Of a DNA stretch of 64,000 nucleotides, positions 50,041-59,345 are shown in pieces. A program made the translations under genes and the position numbers. How positions within the stretch are numbered: the stretch's first letter is position 1; each line of letters opens with the position of its first letter. Under the pieces are notes generated by a model that made no database searches, was not told where the DNA came from, and was given only the letters and a program-made list of their open reading frames with translations. Source of the DNA: Akkermansia massiliensis (GTDB lineage: Bacteria > Verrucomicrobiota > Verrucomicrobiia > Verrucomicrobiales > Akkermansiaceae). The stretch spans positions 1,550,001 to 1,614,000 of the forward strand of contig NZ_CP072036.1 in NCBI RefSeq assembly GCF_018847375.1, read 5' to 3'.

Positions 50041-50496
50041 TTAGGCGTTTTCCTTGACGACCACCTTGAGCGTGGCTTCCACCTGGGGATGCACCTTGAT
50101 GGCGACTTCGTGTTCGCCTTCGCTCTTGATCGGCTTTTCAAGCTCAATCGCGCGGCGGTCCACTTCCACTCCCTGAGCGGTCAGGGCATCGTGAATGTTC
50201 TGGTTGGTGATGGCGCCGAACGCCTTGCCGCCCTGACCCACTTCAAGGGTAAGGTCTACGGTCAATCCGTTGATTTTGGCGGCCACTTCCTGGGCGGCGC
50301 TGAGTTCTTCCGCTTCACGCTTGGCGCGGGCGGCCTGAAGATTGGCGATGAAACGGCGGTTGGAGGCCGTTGCTTCGTGGGCGAGACCTTGGGGGATGAG
50401 GTAGTTGCGGCCATAGCCAGCCTTAACGGTCACCAGGTCGGCTTCCGCGCCGAGTCCTTCAATTTTTGTTGCGAGAATTACTTCCATCGTTGCCAT
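50041..50496 (-). CDS. rplI: 50S ribosomal protein L9 (151 aa)
   Basis: Binds 23S rRNA at the L1 side of the large subunit. EVILATKIEGLGAEADLVTVKAGYGRNYLIPQGLA is the N-terminal RNA-binding domain. A helical linker (NLQAARAKREAEELSAA) and the C-terminal domain with GKAFGAITNQNI and HEVAIKVHPQVEA follow. Length 148-151 is standard. The ATGs at 50496 and 50487 are both possible; the second gives MEVILATK. It is single, with promoter TTGACA/TACTTC upstream and a strong terminator downstream. Confidence 0.97.
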   Translation of the reverse strand: MATMEVILATKIEGLGAEADLVTVKAGYGRNYLIPQGLAHEATASNRRFIANLQAARAKREAEELSAAQEVAAKINGLTVDLTLEVGQGGKAFGAITNQNIHDALTAQGVEVDRRAIELEKPIKSEGEHEVAIKVHPQVEATLKVVVKENA

Positions 50497-50528
50497 GGCT
50501 AAAAAGAAATGGTTATTTGTGAGCGGTT

Positions 50529-50557
50529 GAAGTAGTAAGTATTCGCCCGAATGTCAA
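50529..50557 (-). promoter_or_regulatory. Probable rplI promoter
   Basis: On the minus strand, a consensus TTGACA (50552-50557) and TACTTC (50529-50534) are separated by 17 bp. Confidence 0.5.
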
Positions 50558-50632
50558 GACAAGAGCGATAAAAAGGGCGTTTTTTTATGTTTTGGGAGGA
50601 AAAAATCCCCCCGGCTGTCATGATAGGTGACA

Positions 50633-50660
50633 TTGCGCTTGCTTCACGGGGCGGTAGTAT
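50633..50660 (+). promoter_or_regulatory. Probable purH promoter
   Basis: TTGCGC (50633-50638) and TAGTAT (50655-50660) are separated by 16 bp. The predicted leader is about 75 nt and GC-rich; no ZTP riboswitch motif was seen in it. Confidence 0.5.
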
Positions 50661-50741
50661 GTAGGGAAAGGAACCGCATTTGTCGCGTTCGCTCCCGGAG
50701 AGGAGGGTTCGCCCGCGGGTACATTACAGATATTTGATCTT

Positions 50742-52289
50742 ATGGCTATTCAGCGCGCATTGATATCCGTTTCCGACAAGACCGGCCTGGAGGAGTTTGC
50801 CAAGGGCCTGCACGAGTTTGGAGTAGAGCTTATTTCCACCGGCGGCACCGCCGCTTTCCTGAAAGGCCTGGGCCTTCCGGTGATTGAAATTTCCGACTAT
50901 ACCGGGGAACCGGAATTGTTTGAAGGACGCCTGAAGACGCTTCACCCCATGGTGCACGGGGGCCTGCTGCACCGCCGCGACAATGAAGAGCATGTGCGCC
51001 AGGCGAAGGAAAACGGCATCAAGCCCATTGACCTGGTCTGCGTGAACCTGTACCCCTTTGAGGAAACCGTCGCCAAGCCGGACGTCACGCTGGAGGAAGC
51101 GATTGAAAAGATCGACATCGGCGGCCCGTCCATGCTCCGTTCCGCCGCCAAGAACTACGCCTCCGTCACCGTCGTGTCCGATCCCGCGGACTACGCGCGC
51201 ATTCTGGATGAAATGCAGACCCACAAGGGAGACACGACCCTGAAAACCCGCGAAAACCTGGCAGTGAAGGTGTTCATGCGCACCTCCAATTACGACAACG
51301 CCATCACCAACTACCTGGGCCACCAGAGCGCGGAAAGCACCAAGGGCAGCTTCTGCATCTGCGCGCCCCTGTACCAGGAACTGCGCTACGGGGACAACCC
51401 CCACCAGGAAGCCAGCCTGTACGGCAGCTTCGGGGACATTTTCAACCAGCTCCAGGGCAAGGAGCTTTCCTACACGAACGTGCTGGACATCGAAGGCGCC
51501 GCCGAGCTGATCACCCAGTTCCGCCGCCCGACGGTGGGCATCCTGAAGCACACGAACCCCTGCGGCGTGGGCCAGGATGACGAAGACCTGCGCAACGCCT
51601 GGCAGAAAGCCTTTGAAACGGACACGCAGGCCCCCTTCGGCGGCGTGATCGTGGTCAACCGTCCGATGACGGAAGGCCTGGCCCGCGTGCTGAGCGCCAT
51701 TTTCACGGACGTCATCATCGCCCCGGAATACGATGCGGAAGCCCGCGCCCTTCTCCAGAAGAAGAAAAACTGCCGCATCATCCGCATGAACACGGAAGCC
51801 TGGATGAAGGCGCGCCGCGAACCCATCATCCGCTCCGCTCCCGGCGGCTTCATGACCATGAAGCGGGATACGGACGTGATGGGCCTGGACAATCTGGAAG
51901 CCAAGGTGGTGACCAAGCGCCCCCCGACCGAGGAAGAACTGACCGCCATGCGCTTCAACTGGCGCGTCGTGAAGCAGGTGCACTCCAACGCCATCGTCTT
52001 CGGCGGCACGGACCGCACGCTCGGCATCGGCGCCGGGCAGATGAGCCGGGTGGATTCCGCCCGCATTGCCGTCTGGAAGGCCGGACAGGCCGGCCTGGAC
52101 CTGAAGGGCAGCGTGGTGGCGTCAGACGCCATGTTCCCGTTCGCGGACGGCCTCCAGGTAGCCATTGACGCCGGAGCCACCGCCTGCATCCAGCCCGGCG
52201 GTTCCATCCGGGACGAGGAAGTGATCGCCGCCGCGGACGCCGCGGGCATCGCCATGGTGTTCACGGGCCACCGCCATTTCCTCCATTAA
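50742..52289 (+). CDS. purH: Bifunctional AICAR formyltransferase / IMP cyclohydrolase (515 aa)
   Basis: Catalyses the last two steps of IMP synthesis. The N-terminal cyclohydrolase shows ALISVSDKTGLEEFAKGL, 'FEGRLKTLHPMVHGGLL' and VCVNLYPFEETV; IDIGGPSMLRSAAKN ends this half near residue 140. The C-terminal transformylase shows LRYGDNPHQEASLYG, ILKHTNPCGVG and AGATACIQPGGSIRDEE. Length (515) is normal. pdxJ and acpS follow at 39 and 37 bp. Confidence 0.97.
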   Translation: MAIQRALISVSDKTGLEEFAKGLHEFGVELISTGGTAAFLKGLGLPVIEISDYTGEPELFEGRLKTLHPMVHGGLLHRRDNEEHVRQAKENGIKPIDLVCVNLYPFEETVAKPDVTLEEAIEKIDIGGPSMLRSAAKNYASVTVVSDPADYARILDEMQTHKGDTTLKTRENLAVKVFMRTSNYDNAITNYLGHQSAESTKGSFCICAPLYQELRYGDNPHQEASLYGSFGDIFNQLQGKELSYTNVLDIEGAAELITQFRRPTVGILKHTNPCGVGQDDEDLRNAWQKAFETDTQAPFGGVIVVNRPMTEGLARVLSAIFTDVIIAPEYDAEARALLQKKKNCRIIRMNTEAWMKARREPIIRSAPGGFMTMKRDTDVMGLDNLEAKVVTKRPPTEEELTAMRFNWRVVKQVHSNAIVFGGTDRTLGIGAGQMSRVDSARIAVWKAGQAGLDLKGSVVASDAMFPFADGLQVAIDAGATACIQPGGSIRDEEVIAAADAAGIAMVFTGHRHFLH

Positions 52290-52328
52290 TTTGAATGATC
52301 GGCCCCGTCCCCTTGTCTTAAAACCGAT

Positions 52329-53069
52329 ATGTTGCTAGGTGTAAATATAGACCACATCGCCACGCTGAGGCAGGCCCGCTATGCGACCATGCTTGATTCC
52401 TTCAACGTGGAGCCGAGTGTTTTGGACGCCGCTTATGCGGCGCAAAGGGGCGGGGCGGATTCCATCACCCTCCATGTCCGGGGGGACCGCCGCCACATGC
52501 AGGATGCGGACGCCCTGAGCGTCCGTGAGAGCGTGGCCCTTCCCCTGAACCTGGAAATGGGGAATACCCCGGAGATGGTGGACTTTGCCCTTCGGCTGAA
52601 ACCGGACTATGTCTGCATGGTCCCGGAAAAGCGTGAGGAAATTACTACGGAAGGCGGCCTGGACGCCGTCTTTCATGAAAAGGAACTGGCCCCCACCATG
52701 GCAAGAATGGCTGACAACGGCATTCAGGTGAGCCTGTTCATTGATCCGGAGCTGGCTCAGGTGGACGCCGCCGCCCGTCTGGGAGCGCCCATGGTGGAGC
52801 TTCATACCGGATGCTTTGCCAACCACGCAGGGAAGGAACGCACGGCGGAGCTGGCCCGTTTGAAACGCGCCGCGGAGCTGGCCCACTCCCTGGGCATCCA
52901 GGTGAATGCAGGCCATGGCATCAACTACCAGAATCTGGAACAGCTGATGGACGGCGTGCCTTACCTGCATGAGCTGAACATAGGCCATACGATCGTAGCC
53001 CGCGCCCTCTTTGTGGGGATGGAGCAGGCCGTGAGGGAAATGCGCCAGGCGATTGACCGCCTGAGCTGA
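52329..53069 (+). CDS. pdxJ: Pyridoxine 5'-phosphate synthase (246 aa)
   Basis: Condenses 1-deoxyxylulose-5-phosphate with 3-amino-2-oxopropyl phosphate to make pyridoxine phosphate, the precursor of PLP used by several enzymes here. LGVNIDHIATLRQAR and DSITLHVRGDRRHMQD are the typical openings, and NLEMGNTPEMVD, MVPEKREEITTEGGLD and VNAGHGINYQN complete the family signature. It is followed by acpS, the classical pdxJ-acpS arrangement. Confidence 0.97.
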   Translation: MLLGVNIDHIATLRQARYATMLDSFNVEPSVLDAAYAAQRGGADSITLHVRGDRRHMQDADALSVRESVALPLNLEMGNTPEMVDFALRLKPDYVCMVPEKREEITTEGGLDAVFHEKELAPTMARMADNGIQVSLFIDPELAQVDAAARLGAPMVELHTGCFANHAGKERTAELARLKRAAELAHSLGIQVNAGHGINYQNLEQLMDGVPYLHELNIGHTIVARALFVGMEQAVREMRQAIDRLS

Positions 53070-53106
53070 TATTCCCGTTTCAACTTTAACCCCCGGTTGC
53101 AGGAAC

Positions 53107-53508
53107 ATGAGCCGCATTGCAGGATTGGGAATGGATTTGATCGACCTGGACCGCGTGCGCCAGGCCCTCCAGAAAAACGGGGAGGCGTTTGCCCTGCGCA
53201 TCTGCACCCCGGATGAATGGGCCTACTGCCGGAAGCATGCGGACCCCGTGCCGCGTCTGGCGGCCCGTTTTGCGGCCAAGGAGGCCGTGGCGAAGGCCCT
53301 GGGAACGGGAATAGGGGAAAAATGCGCTTTTACGGATGTGGAGGTGGTGCGCAATGATGCGGGCGCTCCCTCCATCCTGCTGCACGGCACTGCCGGAGTG
53401 ACGGCCCGGGAGCAGGGCGTCACGGGCTGGTTCCTGACCATGACCCATTCCCGCCTGAGCGCCGCCGCCGCCGTCATCGCCGTTGCCGAAGTCCCCGAAT
53501 TTTCCTGA
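53107..53508 (+). CDS. acpS: Holo-[acyl-carrier-protein] synthase (133 aa)
   Basis: Transfers phosphopantetheine from CoA to ACP. GLGMDLIDLDRVRQ contains the metal-binding Asp, and RLAARFAAKEAVAKALG contains the catalytic Glu; MTHSRLSAAAAVI closes the family pattern. Length (133) fits AcpS (about 125). It lies 37 bp after pdxJ on the same strand. Confidence 0.96.
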   Translation: MSRIAGLGMDLIDLDRVRQALQKNGEAFALRICTPDEWAYCRKHADPVPRLAARFAAKEAVAKALGTGIGEKCAFTDVEVVRNDAGAPSILLHGTAGVTAREQGVTGWFLTMTHSRLSAAAAVIAVAEVPEFS

Positions 53509-53646
53509 TGCGCCAGGAACGCCGCAAGCCTTGGCCGCTCCCGGGACCGTTTTCCCTGAACCAAAGCCGGCTGGAACATACCGGGTCCTGAGCCCAGGAA
53601 ATTTCTACAGGATGCCTTGCCAGCGGCGTCGATGAATACCGTGTTC

Positions 53647-54717
53647 CTACAGGTTTTCAAGGTTCTTCTTGATGACTTCCCTATTCAGTTCGCGGAGGGC
53701 GGCCAGAGTTTCAAAACTCGGCGCTTCGGAAAAATCGGTTTCCAGTTCTTTTACTTTCTTTTCATAGTCCGCCGCATGGCCGTCGTCCCTTTTCAGGATG
53801 GAGATATTTTTCCGGGTTTCATCCGCAAGCTCTGAAAACGTCTTCCGGTCGGGGACCGGGTTCCAATCAATGGACTTCAGGAAGCTTTCCACTTCCGGAA
53901 CCGTCACGTTGAAGAATTCCGGGCGCACCTCCTCCGGGTTCCGGTCTTTGAAATAACTTATGGCGAAACTGAAGCTGTCCGACTCCGGCTTCAGCTCAAA
54001 TTTGATATCATCTCCATGAATCCGGATCTGGCGGAGGGATTCTTTCTCAAAAACGATGAAAGTGCCGAACTCCTTGTAAGCATAGCGGTTGAAGTTCATT
54101 ACCCCGTTTCCTCCGGTTGTTTTCGTCAGAACCCAGTCCGGCTTTCCGCATGGTTTTTCCCCGTCCCCTTCTTTCAGGGCGAATTGCGACTTCAGTTCCG
54201 GCTTCCCGTAACCGTGAACCGGCGACGCCCAGACTTCATACAGTTGTCCGGGATAACTGACCTTGACGAACAGCCAGTCCGGGCGATCCTTGAACTGCGC
54301 TATCCTGACGTCCAGAACACTGTTTTCCGGGCGGAACGTGAATACGGCCATTTCCATCTTGCCGTTTTCTACGGTGTCAATTTTTTCCGCGACTTTCCGG
54401 TCCAGCAGTGTTTTGCCGTCCTTGCCGATCACGGCAAGGAAATTGACGGGGCTCCAGCTTCCGGGAGTATTGGGGTTCCTCCAATATTCGATGCCGAATC
54501 TGAAATCCCCCCATTCCTGCTGAACCGGCTTGTTGTCATTGGGATTGGTAACGGTGTGGTAATTGATTTTTCCGTTGCCAAGGTTGACGGTATGGCGGGT
54601 CACAAGGACGGGAGTTCCCTTGCGGTCAAATTTCTCTTCTTTCTTTTCAATGGAAGGGGCGGCGTACAGCAGTGTGGTGCACAATCCGGGCAGTACGGTC
54701 AGGGTGAGTTTCTGCAT
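53647..54717 (-). CDS. Hypothetical secreted protein, third gene of the glycan-related operon (356 aa)
   Basis: I do not recognise the family. Residues 1-19 are a signal peptide (LTVLPGLCTTLLYAA). The middle is beta-rich with Trp-containing strands (GDFRFGIEYWRNPNTPGSW, RPDWLFVKVSYPGQLYEVW), and the last 60 residues are a charged helical tail (DYEKKVKELETDF, LAALRELNREVIKKN). It lies 2 bp after the GH42-like gene on the same strand, so they are cotranscribed. A glycan or polysaccharide role is inferred only from that context. Confidence 0.75.
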   Translation of the reverse strand: MQKLTLTVLPGLCTTLLYAAPSIEKKEEKFDRKGTPVLVTRHTVNLGNGKINYHTVTNPNDNKPVQQEWGDFRFGIEYWRNPNTPGSWSPVNFLAVIGKDGKTLLDRKVAEKIDTVENGKMEMAVFTFRPENSVLDVRIAQFKDRPDWLFVKVSYPGQLYEVWASPVHGYGKPELKSQFALKEGDGEKPCGKPDWVLTKTTGGNGVMNFNRYAYKEFGTFIVFEKESLRQIRIHGDDIKFELKPESDSFSFAISYFKDRNPEEVRPEFFNVTVPEVESFLKSIDWNPVPDRKTFSELADETRKNISILKRDDGHAADYEKKVKELETDFSEAPSFETLAALRELNREVIKKNLENL

Positions 54718-54719
54718 GA

Positions 54720-57700
54720 TTATTTTACCTCTATTTCGTGTTGGGTATTCAAGCCTGTAGCCGCGTCTTCAATGGTGATGCGGTATGCGCCGGGAAGATC
54801 GTTAAAGGCGAAATCCAGCGGGTATTCCGTCTTGCCGTAAATGGTTTTGCTGCGGTGCAGAATTTCCCTGCCGTCCGGGGCCGTTACCGTAATCCGGTAC
54901 GCGCGTTCCCGGGGATTGGCCGGTCCGGAAATCTTAAGCAGGGCCCGGGCGCCTTTGGCCACCTGGGCCGGAGCGGTTACCACGGGCGGCTGCTGCTCCC
55001 GGTCAAACAGGGCAAAGCAGCGGAACGGCGCATTGGAGAATTTAAAGACAAGCTTGTCTGATTTCCCCACCAGTCCTTTGCGGCACTCATAGATGTATTT
55101 TTCTTCCGGCAATTTGGCGGTGAATGATTTGCCGAGGTCCTTTTCCTGGCCGAGGGCGCCCAGCAGTTCGAATTCTCCGGCCTGCCGCGGACGGATCATC
55201 AGGGTGTCGCTGAAATCGGGGATGACGGCCAGAGGACGGATACCGGCGTTTTTCACCACCTGGTCAAGGAACGTGTTCAGGGAGGAGCCGGGCAGGGAAT
55301 TATTTTCCAGAACGGAGAGGGAGGCATTCAGCAGGATGGCGTTTCCTTTGCCGGCCTTGCGGAGTTGCAGGCCCGGATTGCCGTGGACCGCATGCGCCTT
55401 TTCTCCCGCCAGGGCCAGGGCTCCGCTTGTGCTTTCATAAGGCTGGATTTCGAGCTCTTTCGCCTGGTCGAACGTCAGGTTCCCGAAAAGTTCGCTCAAG
55501 GGGTTCCGGGGACGTTTTTTCAGGTTTTCATTCAGGAGCGCGATATTGGCGTCAGCCAGTACGGTGCCCCCGGATTTGACGAAATCCAGAATGGCCGCGC
55601 ACTCTTTGTCGCTCAGGGAGGAAGCTCCGCAGAGGAAGAGGAGCCGTGCGTTTTTCAGGCGTTCCAGGGTATTTGGCGAGACGAAATTGAAGCCCAGCCC
55701 GCGCTGGTAGCAATACCGGAGCAGCGGATTCATGCTGGCGTCCGGCTTGACGCAGCGGCTGTCCGCCTGGGCGGCGGAATTGGAGGTGTGGCTGTAGTAG
55801 AAGAGGATGCCGGTATCCGGAAACGGGGTTTTGATCAGCAGCTGTGCGAGGCCGTAGTTCAAGTCATCAAGATAGGGCATGTACTGGCGCAGGTATTCCG
55901 CCTCGGAGAGATCGCCGGAATGGCTGGTTTCTCCCAGGGCGGGGTTGATCAGGAACCAGGCGTGGCCGTTGATCGCTCCCTGCAGCAGGTGTTCCCAAAG
56001 TTTGTACGGATAGGATGAACGCTCCGAGCAATAGCCGCCCCACCAGATGGTCCGGACCCGGTCCGCGCCGAATGCGCGCAGCGCCTCGTTCTCCTGCATG
56101 CCGCTGTAAGGGCCCCAGAAGTCCAGCCCCTTAATCATTTCTTCAAGGTTGCCGGGAGGGGAGCCTTCCGCGCCTACCCGGGCTCCGGGATGAACCTTTT
56201 TGATTTCCGCCGCCAGGAAATGATGCATGTCCACGTACATTTTTTCAATATATTCCCGGTGGTCATTGTAAGCGACCAGATTTCCCGTTTTTTTGGCCGC
56301 GTCCAGCCGGAGGTGGGGCACTTCACCGAATCCGGCATAGGAGGCGCCGTATTCAAGGTTCAGGTTTTCCATGGTCTGGTACTTCTGCCGCAGGAAATCG
56401 GCGAACGGCTGTTTATCCGACTCTCCGAACCCGGCATCGTAGGTGTAAAAATTTTCGTCGCCCAGGTTGTACAGCACAGGGCTCAGGTCTTTCAGGTACT
56501 CTGCCTGGCGTCGCAGATCGTCGCTCCAAAGCTTCCGGACCAATGGGTGGTAGAACGATTCGTCGCCGTTCAACGTACCCAGCCGCTCCATATTTTCTTT
56601 CTGTTCGGACCACAGCTTGCGCAATATTCTGGTTTCATTGTTCGGCCCGGCTTCCATCCCGATCCGGCAGATATACGGGCACAGTTTTTCGTTCCGCAGG
56701 GCGTTTTCAATATCTCCCTTGCTGAAAAATTGCAGCGATACGTTCCAGCCGAGGCGGTCGATGATCCGCTCCCCGAAGGCCGGGTTGAAGGTGCAGCCAA
56801 CCTGGCCCCAGGTAAGCTGGAGATAATCTTCCAGGGAATAATCCGGGAAAATCACCGGGTTTTCCGCATGGGCCGCGTGTCCCCGGGCATCGTAAACGGT
56901 ACAGCGCAGATAACCGCCGATGGTCGGCATCCGGTAATTTTCAAGGCCGAATGAAAGCTCTTTTTTTCCGGCTTCCAAAGGAAGGGTCTTGCTGAACCAT
57001 ACATTGCGGTAGGGTGCGTCCATCAGCTCCACTTTGGCGGAATAACCGTCCTGCGCGGGCGAAGCCAGTTTCAACGTGACGGAGAAGGGGCCGCGGTCCT
57101 GCACCAGCCTGGGCGTTTCCACTGATACGGCCCCGAAAGAGGATTCCACCGTAAAGGGAAAGGCGCCGAAGTTGACCAGCGCGCCATCCCGGCGGACCAA
57201 TACGTCTGCGGCATATCTGCCCGCCGGAAGGTTCGTGAAATCAAGGCTGTTCCGGATGACGGAATTATCCGGCTGCCGGATACGGCCCTCGGCAACGGTT
57301 TTTTCCGGAGAGGTCACGGCAAATTGGCCGTTGTCCTGCCGTACTGAGAATGCCGGCAGTTCTATTCCGCTGGCGTAATAGAGCACCTGGGCCAGAAAAG
57401 CCTGGGACGTTTCATAGAGGAAGAACCAGTCCGTGGTGTAGTTGAAATACGGCGTCAGCCCCACTCCTGGCCGGTAGCCCGCGCCGTAATCGACTTCGAC
57501 GATCCGGCCATTGCCGAATTGCCAGGCGTTGAAAATACGCGATTCAAAGTTTTTAGGCCTGGTTCCGGGAAGGCTGTTGCTTCCGGCAACCCATTCCGGC
57601 CGGGGCAACGGCTGGGCGTACGGTTTTTTATAAGGCAGTTTCTTAAGTTCGGACCAGGGTTCGCCGGATTGAATCCGGACCAGGCCGGTTCCGTTCCGCA

Positions 57701-58130
57701 CCATCGACATCAGGCGGAATTTCTGTTCATCCGGCAGGACCGCAAAATCGACGTTTGCCATGACCACCAGATCATAATCCTTTGCCAGTTTGGCATCCAG
57801 TTCCTGAAGTTTGTCGGCGGTGCTCAGCCCCGCGATCGGATTGCTGTAAATATCATCCGCTCCGATGCTATGTTCATTGGCTGTGAGAACCACTTCATAT
57901 TCAAAGCCCGGGAAGCGCTGGACCAGCTCAATGATCTCTCGCGAGGCCGTTTGCTGCATGATAAAAAGTATTTTCTTATGGGGAAGCTCTCCTTTTTCAT
58001 CCCATGCGGCATGGGGCGTTTTCAGGGTCATTCCGGCCTCATTCATGTAAGTGCCGTCCAGTTTGCCGAATACGGGAGCAACAAGGCCCGCCAGCAGGAT
58101 GCAGAGCAACAGTGGGAATGGTTTCATCAA
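54720..58130 (-). CDS. Secreted GH42-like multidomain glycoside hydrolase (1136 aa)
   Basis: Probably a beta-galactosidase-type glycosidase. Residues 1-22 are a signal peptide. Residues 50-160 look like a small Rossmann or GATase-like domain (KKILFIMQQTASREI, LVVMANVDFAVL). After beta-rich modules, a barrel from about 440 to 770 resembles GH42, with E559 in YNLGDENFYTYD as a candidate acid/base and the following PFADFLRQKYQTMENLNLEY pattern common in GH42. E655 (GAEGSPPG) is one nucleophile candidate, unproven. A second GATase-like domain near 800-960 and C-terminal beta domains follow. It is the middle gene of a tight three-gene operon (22 bp and 2 bp spacing). Confidence 0.78.
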   Translation of the reverse strand: MMKPFPLLLCILLAGLVAPVFGKLDGTYMNEAGMTLKTPHAAWDEKGELPHKKILFIMQQTASREIIELVQRFPGFEYEVVLTANEHSIGADDIYSNPIAGLSTADKLQELDAKLAKDYDLVVMANVDFAVLPDEQKFRLMSMVRNGTGLVRIQSGEPWSELKKLPYKKPYAQPLPRPEWVAGSNSLPGTRPKNFESRIFNAWQFGNGRIVEVDYGAGYRPGVGLTPYFNYTTDWFFLYETSQAFLAQVLYYASGIELPAFSVRQDNGQFAVTSPEKTVAEGRIRQPDNSVIRNSLDFTNLPAGRYAADVLVRRDGALVNFGAFPFTVESSFGAVSVETPRLVQDRGPFSVTLKLASPAQDGYSAKVELMDAPYRNVWFSKTLPLEAGKKELSFGLENYRMPTIGGYLRCTVYDARGHAAHAENPVIFPDYSLEDYLQLTWGQVGCTFNPAFGERIIDRLGWNVSLQFFSKGDIENALRNEKLCPYICRIGMEAGPNNETRILRKLWSEQKENMERLGTLNGDESFYHPLVRKLWSDDLRRQAEYLKDLSPVLYNLGDENFYTYDAGFGESDKQPFADFLRQKYQTMENLNLEYGASYAGFGEVPHLRLDAAKKTGNLVAYNDHREYIEKMYVDMHHFLAAEIKKVHPGARVGAEGSPPGNLEEMIKGLDFWGPYSGMQENEALRAFGADRVRTIWWGGYCSERSSYPYKLWEHLLQGAINGHAWFLINPALGETSHSGDLSEAEYLRQYMPYLDDLNYGLAQLLIKTPFPDTGILFYYSHTSNSAAQADSRCVKPDASMNPLLRYCYQRGLGFNFVSPNTLERLKNARLLFLCGASSLSDKECAAILDFVKSGGTVLADANIALLNENLKKRPRNPLSELFGNLTFDQAKELEIQPYESTSGALALAGEKAHAVHGNPGLQLRKAGKGNAILLNASLSVLENNSLPGSSLNTFLDQVVKNAGIRPLAVIPDFSDTLMIRPRQAGEFELLGALGQEKDLGKSFTAKLPEEKYIYECRKGLVGKSDKLVFKFSNAPFRCFALFDREQQPPVVTAPAQVAKGARALLKISGPANPRERAYRITVTAPDGREILHRSKTIYGKTEYPLDFAFNDLPGAYRITIEDAATGLNTQHEIEVK

Positions 58131-58152
58131 TGGATGGTCTTTCTTTTTTGAG

Positions 58153-59202
58153 TTAATTCAGGCTTTCTTCCAGGGCAATTTTCCATTTGAGCGCCCGGCA
58201 GCGCTCTTTCAGGACGTAAAGGCGCCTTAATCCGCTGACCGTGGTTTTTTCTTTCTCCAGAACACGGCATTCACGGTTGATCGCATCCAGTTCTTCCCGG
58301 TACTTTTTAAAAGCGGATTTCCCGCAGGCCCGTGCCAGTTCGGCTGATAGCTTTTCAATTTCCGCGAATTCATTGTTCTTCACCTGGCCGGGTTCCGTAA
58401 GGACACTTTTACCTTTATCTCGCAGGATCAGGGTGTCGCCAGCCATGGCGCACCATGGCTCTTCCGCGGAACGCGACAGCAGGGTGGATATCTTTTCCGG
58501 CGAAACAGTGTCATTTGCTCCCTTGAAGTAAATATAGCCGAAATTGCGCGGGCTTGAATATCCGCCCAATATCGAACTGGCGGCTCCGGCAAAATTTCCG
58601 CCGGAGTAGGCATAACGGACGTGGCAGAACATCCAGATATCGGACGTTTCCGCTTTGGCGGGCAGGTCGCTCCAGGGGAAAAACGCTTCAATCGTCCAGC
58701 GGTCCTTGCCGATGGAGGTCCGGGCGGTCCAGTCGGTGCCGCTCCAGTCATTCTGATAAACGGCGGCGTCCCGGCGGCGGAAATCGGCGCGCGTTCCGAT
58801 GCAATTGACCTTGAAACAATGGTAGCTTATTCCATTGGCCCTGGCATCGAAAAAGATTTCGGCGCAGTCGTCGGTCCAAATGGCGGCGTTGTCAAAGTCG
58901 GTAATGATCTTCCTCAATTTTTCCGGATGCTCCTCGAAATTGATGATGCCCAGGTAGATTCCTTTTTCATCATACAGCATACGGAATTCCGTCTTGAGTT
59001 TTCCCGGAGTCGGCTCCGCGCAATTGTAAACATAATAATGACGGAATACGGCCGCTTTTTCCCAGGCTGCCTCGTTCAGGCAGCCGTCGACCACCGGCGC
59101 TTTTCCCTCAACTGGGCTGACGGCATAAAAGGAAAGTTCGCGGGGAGGGGCGGAGAGTGCCAGTCCGCTGACCAGGCTCAGTATAATGAAGCTTAATTTC
59201 AT
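58153..59202 (-). CDS. Secreted CBM9-like carbohydrate-binding protein (349 aa)
   Basis: A carbohydrate-binding-family-9-like protein. Residues 1-17 are a signal peptide (FIILSLVSGLALSA). The CBM9-like domain (residues 30-230) shows the conserved opening KAPVVDGCLNEAAWEKAAVF, then IWTDDCAEIFFDARAN and RWTIEAFFPWSDLP. The C-terminal 80 residues are a charged coiled coil (AELARACGKSAFKKYREELD). No catalytic motif is present. It is the first gene of the three-gene operon, so it may present substrate to the GH42-like enzyme (inference). Confidence 0.85.
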   Translation of the reverse strand: MKLSFIILSLVSGLALSAPPRELSFYAVSPVEGKAPVVDGCLNEAAWEKAAVFRHYYVYNCAEPTPGKLKTEFRMLYDEKGIYLGIINFEEHPEKLRKIITDFDNAAIWTDDCAEIFFDARANGISYHCFKVNCIGTRADFRRRDAAVYQNDWSGTDWTARTSIGKDRWTIEAFFPWSDLPAKAETSDIWMFCHVRYAYSGGNFAGAASSILGGYSSPRNFGYIYFKGANDTVSPEKISTLLSRSAEEPWCAMAGDTLILRDKGKSVLTEPGQVKNNEFAEIEKLSAELARACGKSAFKKYREELDAINRECRVLEKEKTTVSGLRRLYVLKERCRALKWKIALEESLN

Positions 59203-59296
59203 CTCTTTAACATCCTTGAAATGCCGTTTCCTTATATCATGACCCTATTGAACCGGGTACTATGCAAGCCGTCCCGGATGAATGCGGAGGGATAAG

Positions 59297-59345
59297 TGGC
59301 CGCGGCATCATGCCGGGAATGACCCAGCAACACATGCCGCGGCCA
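59297..59345. repeat. 12-bp inverted repeat with a nested palindrome upstream of the CBM9-like gene
   Basis: tggccgcggcat (59297-59308) is the exact reverse complement of atgccgcggcca (59334-59345). Within the 25-base interior, atgccg (59310-59315) is also complementary to the end of the left arm. Two alternative stems are therefore possible. Confidence 0.6.
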
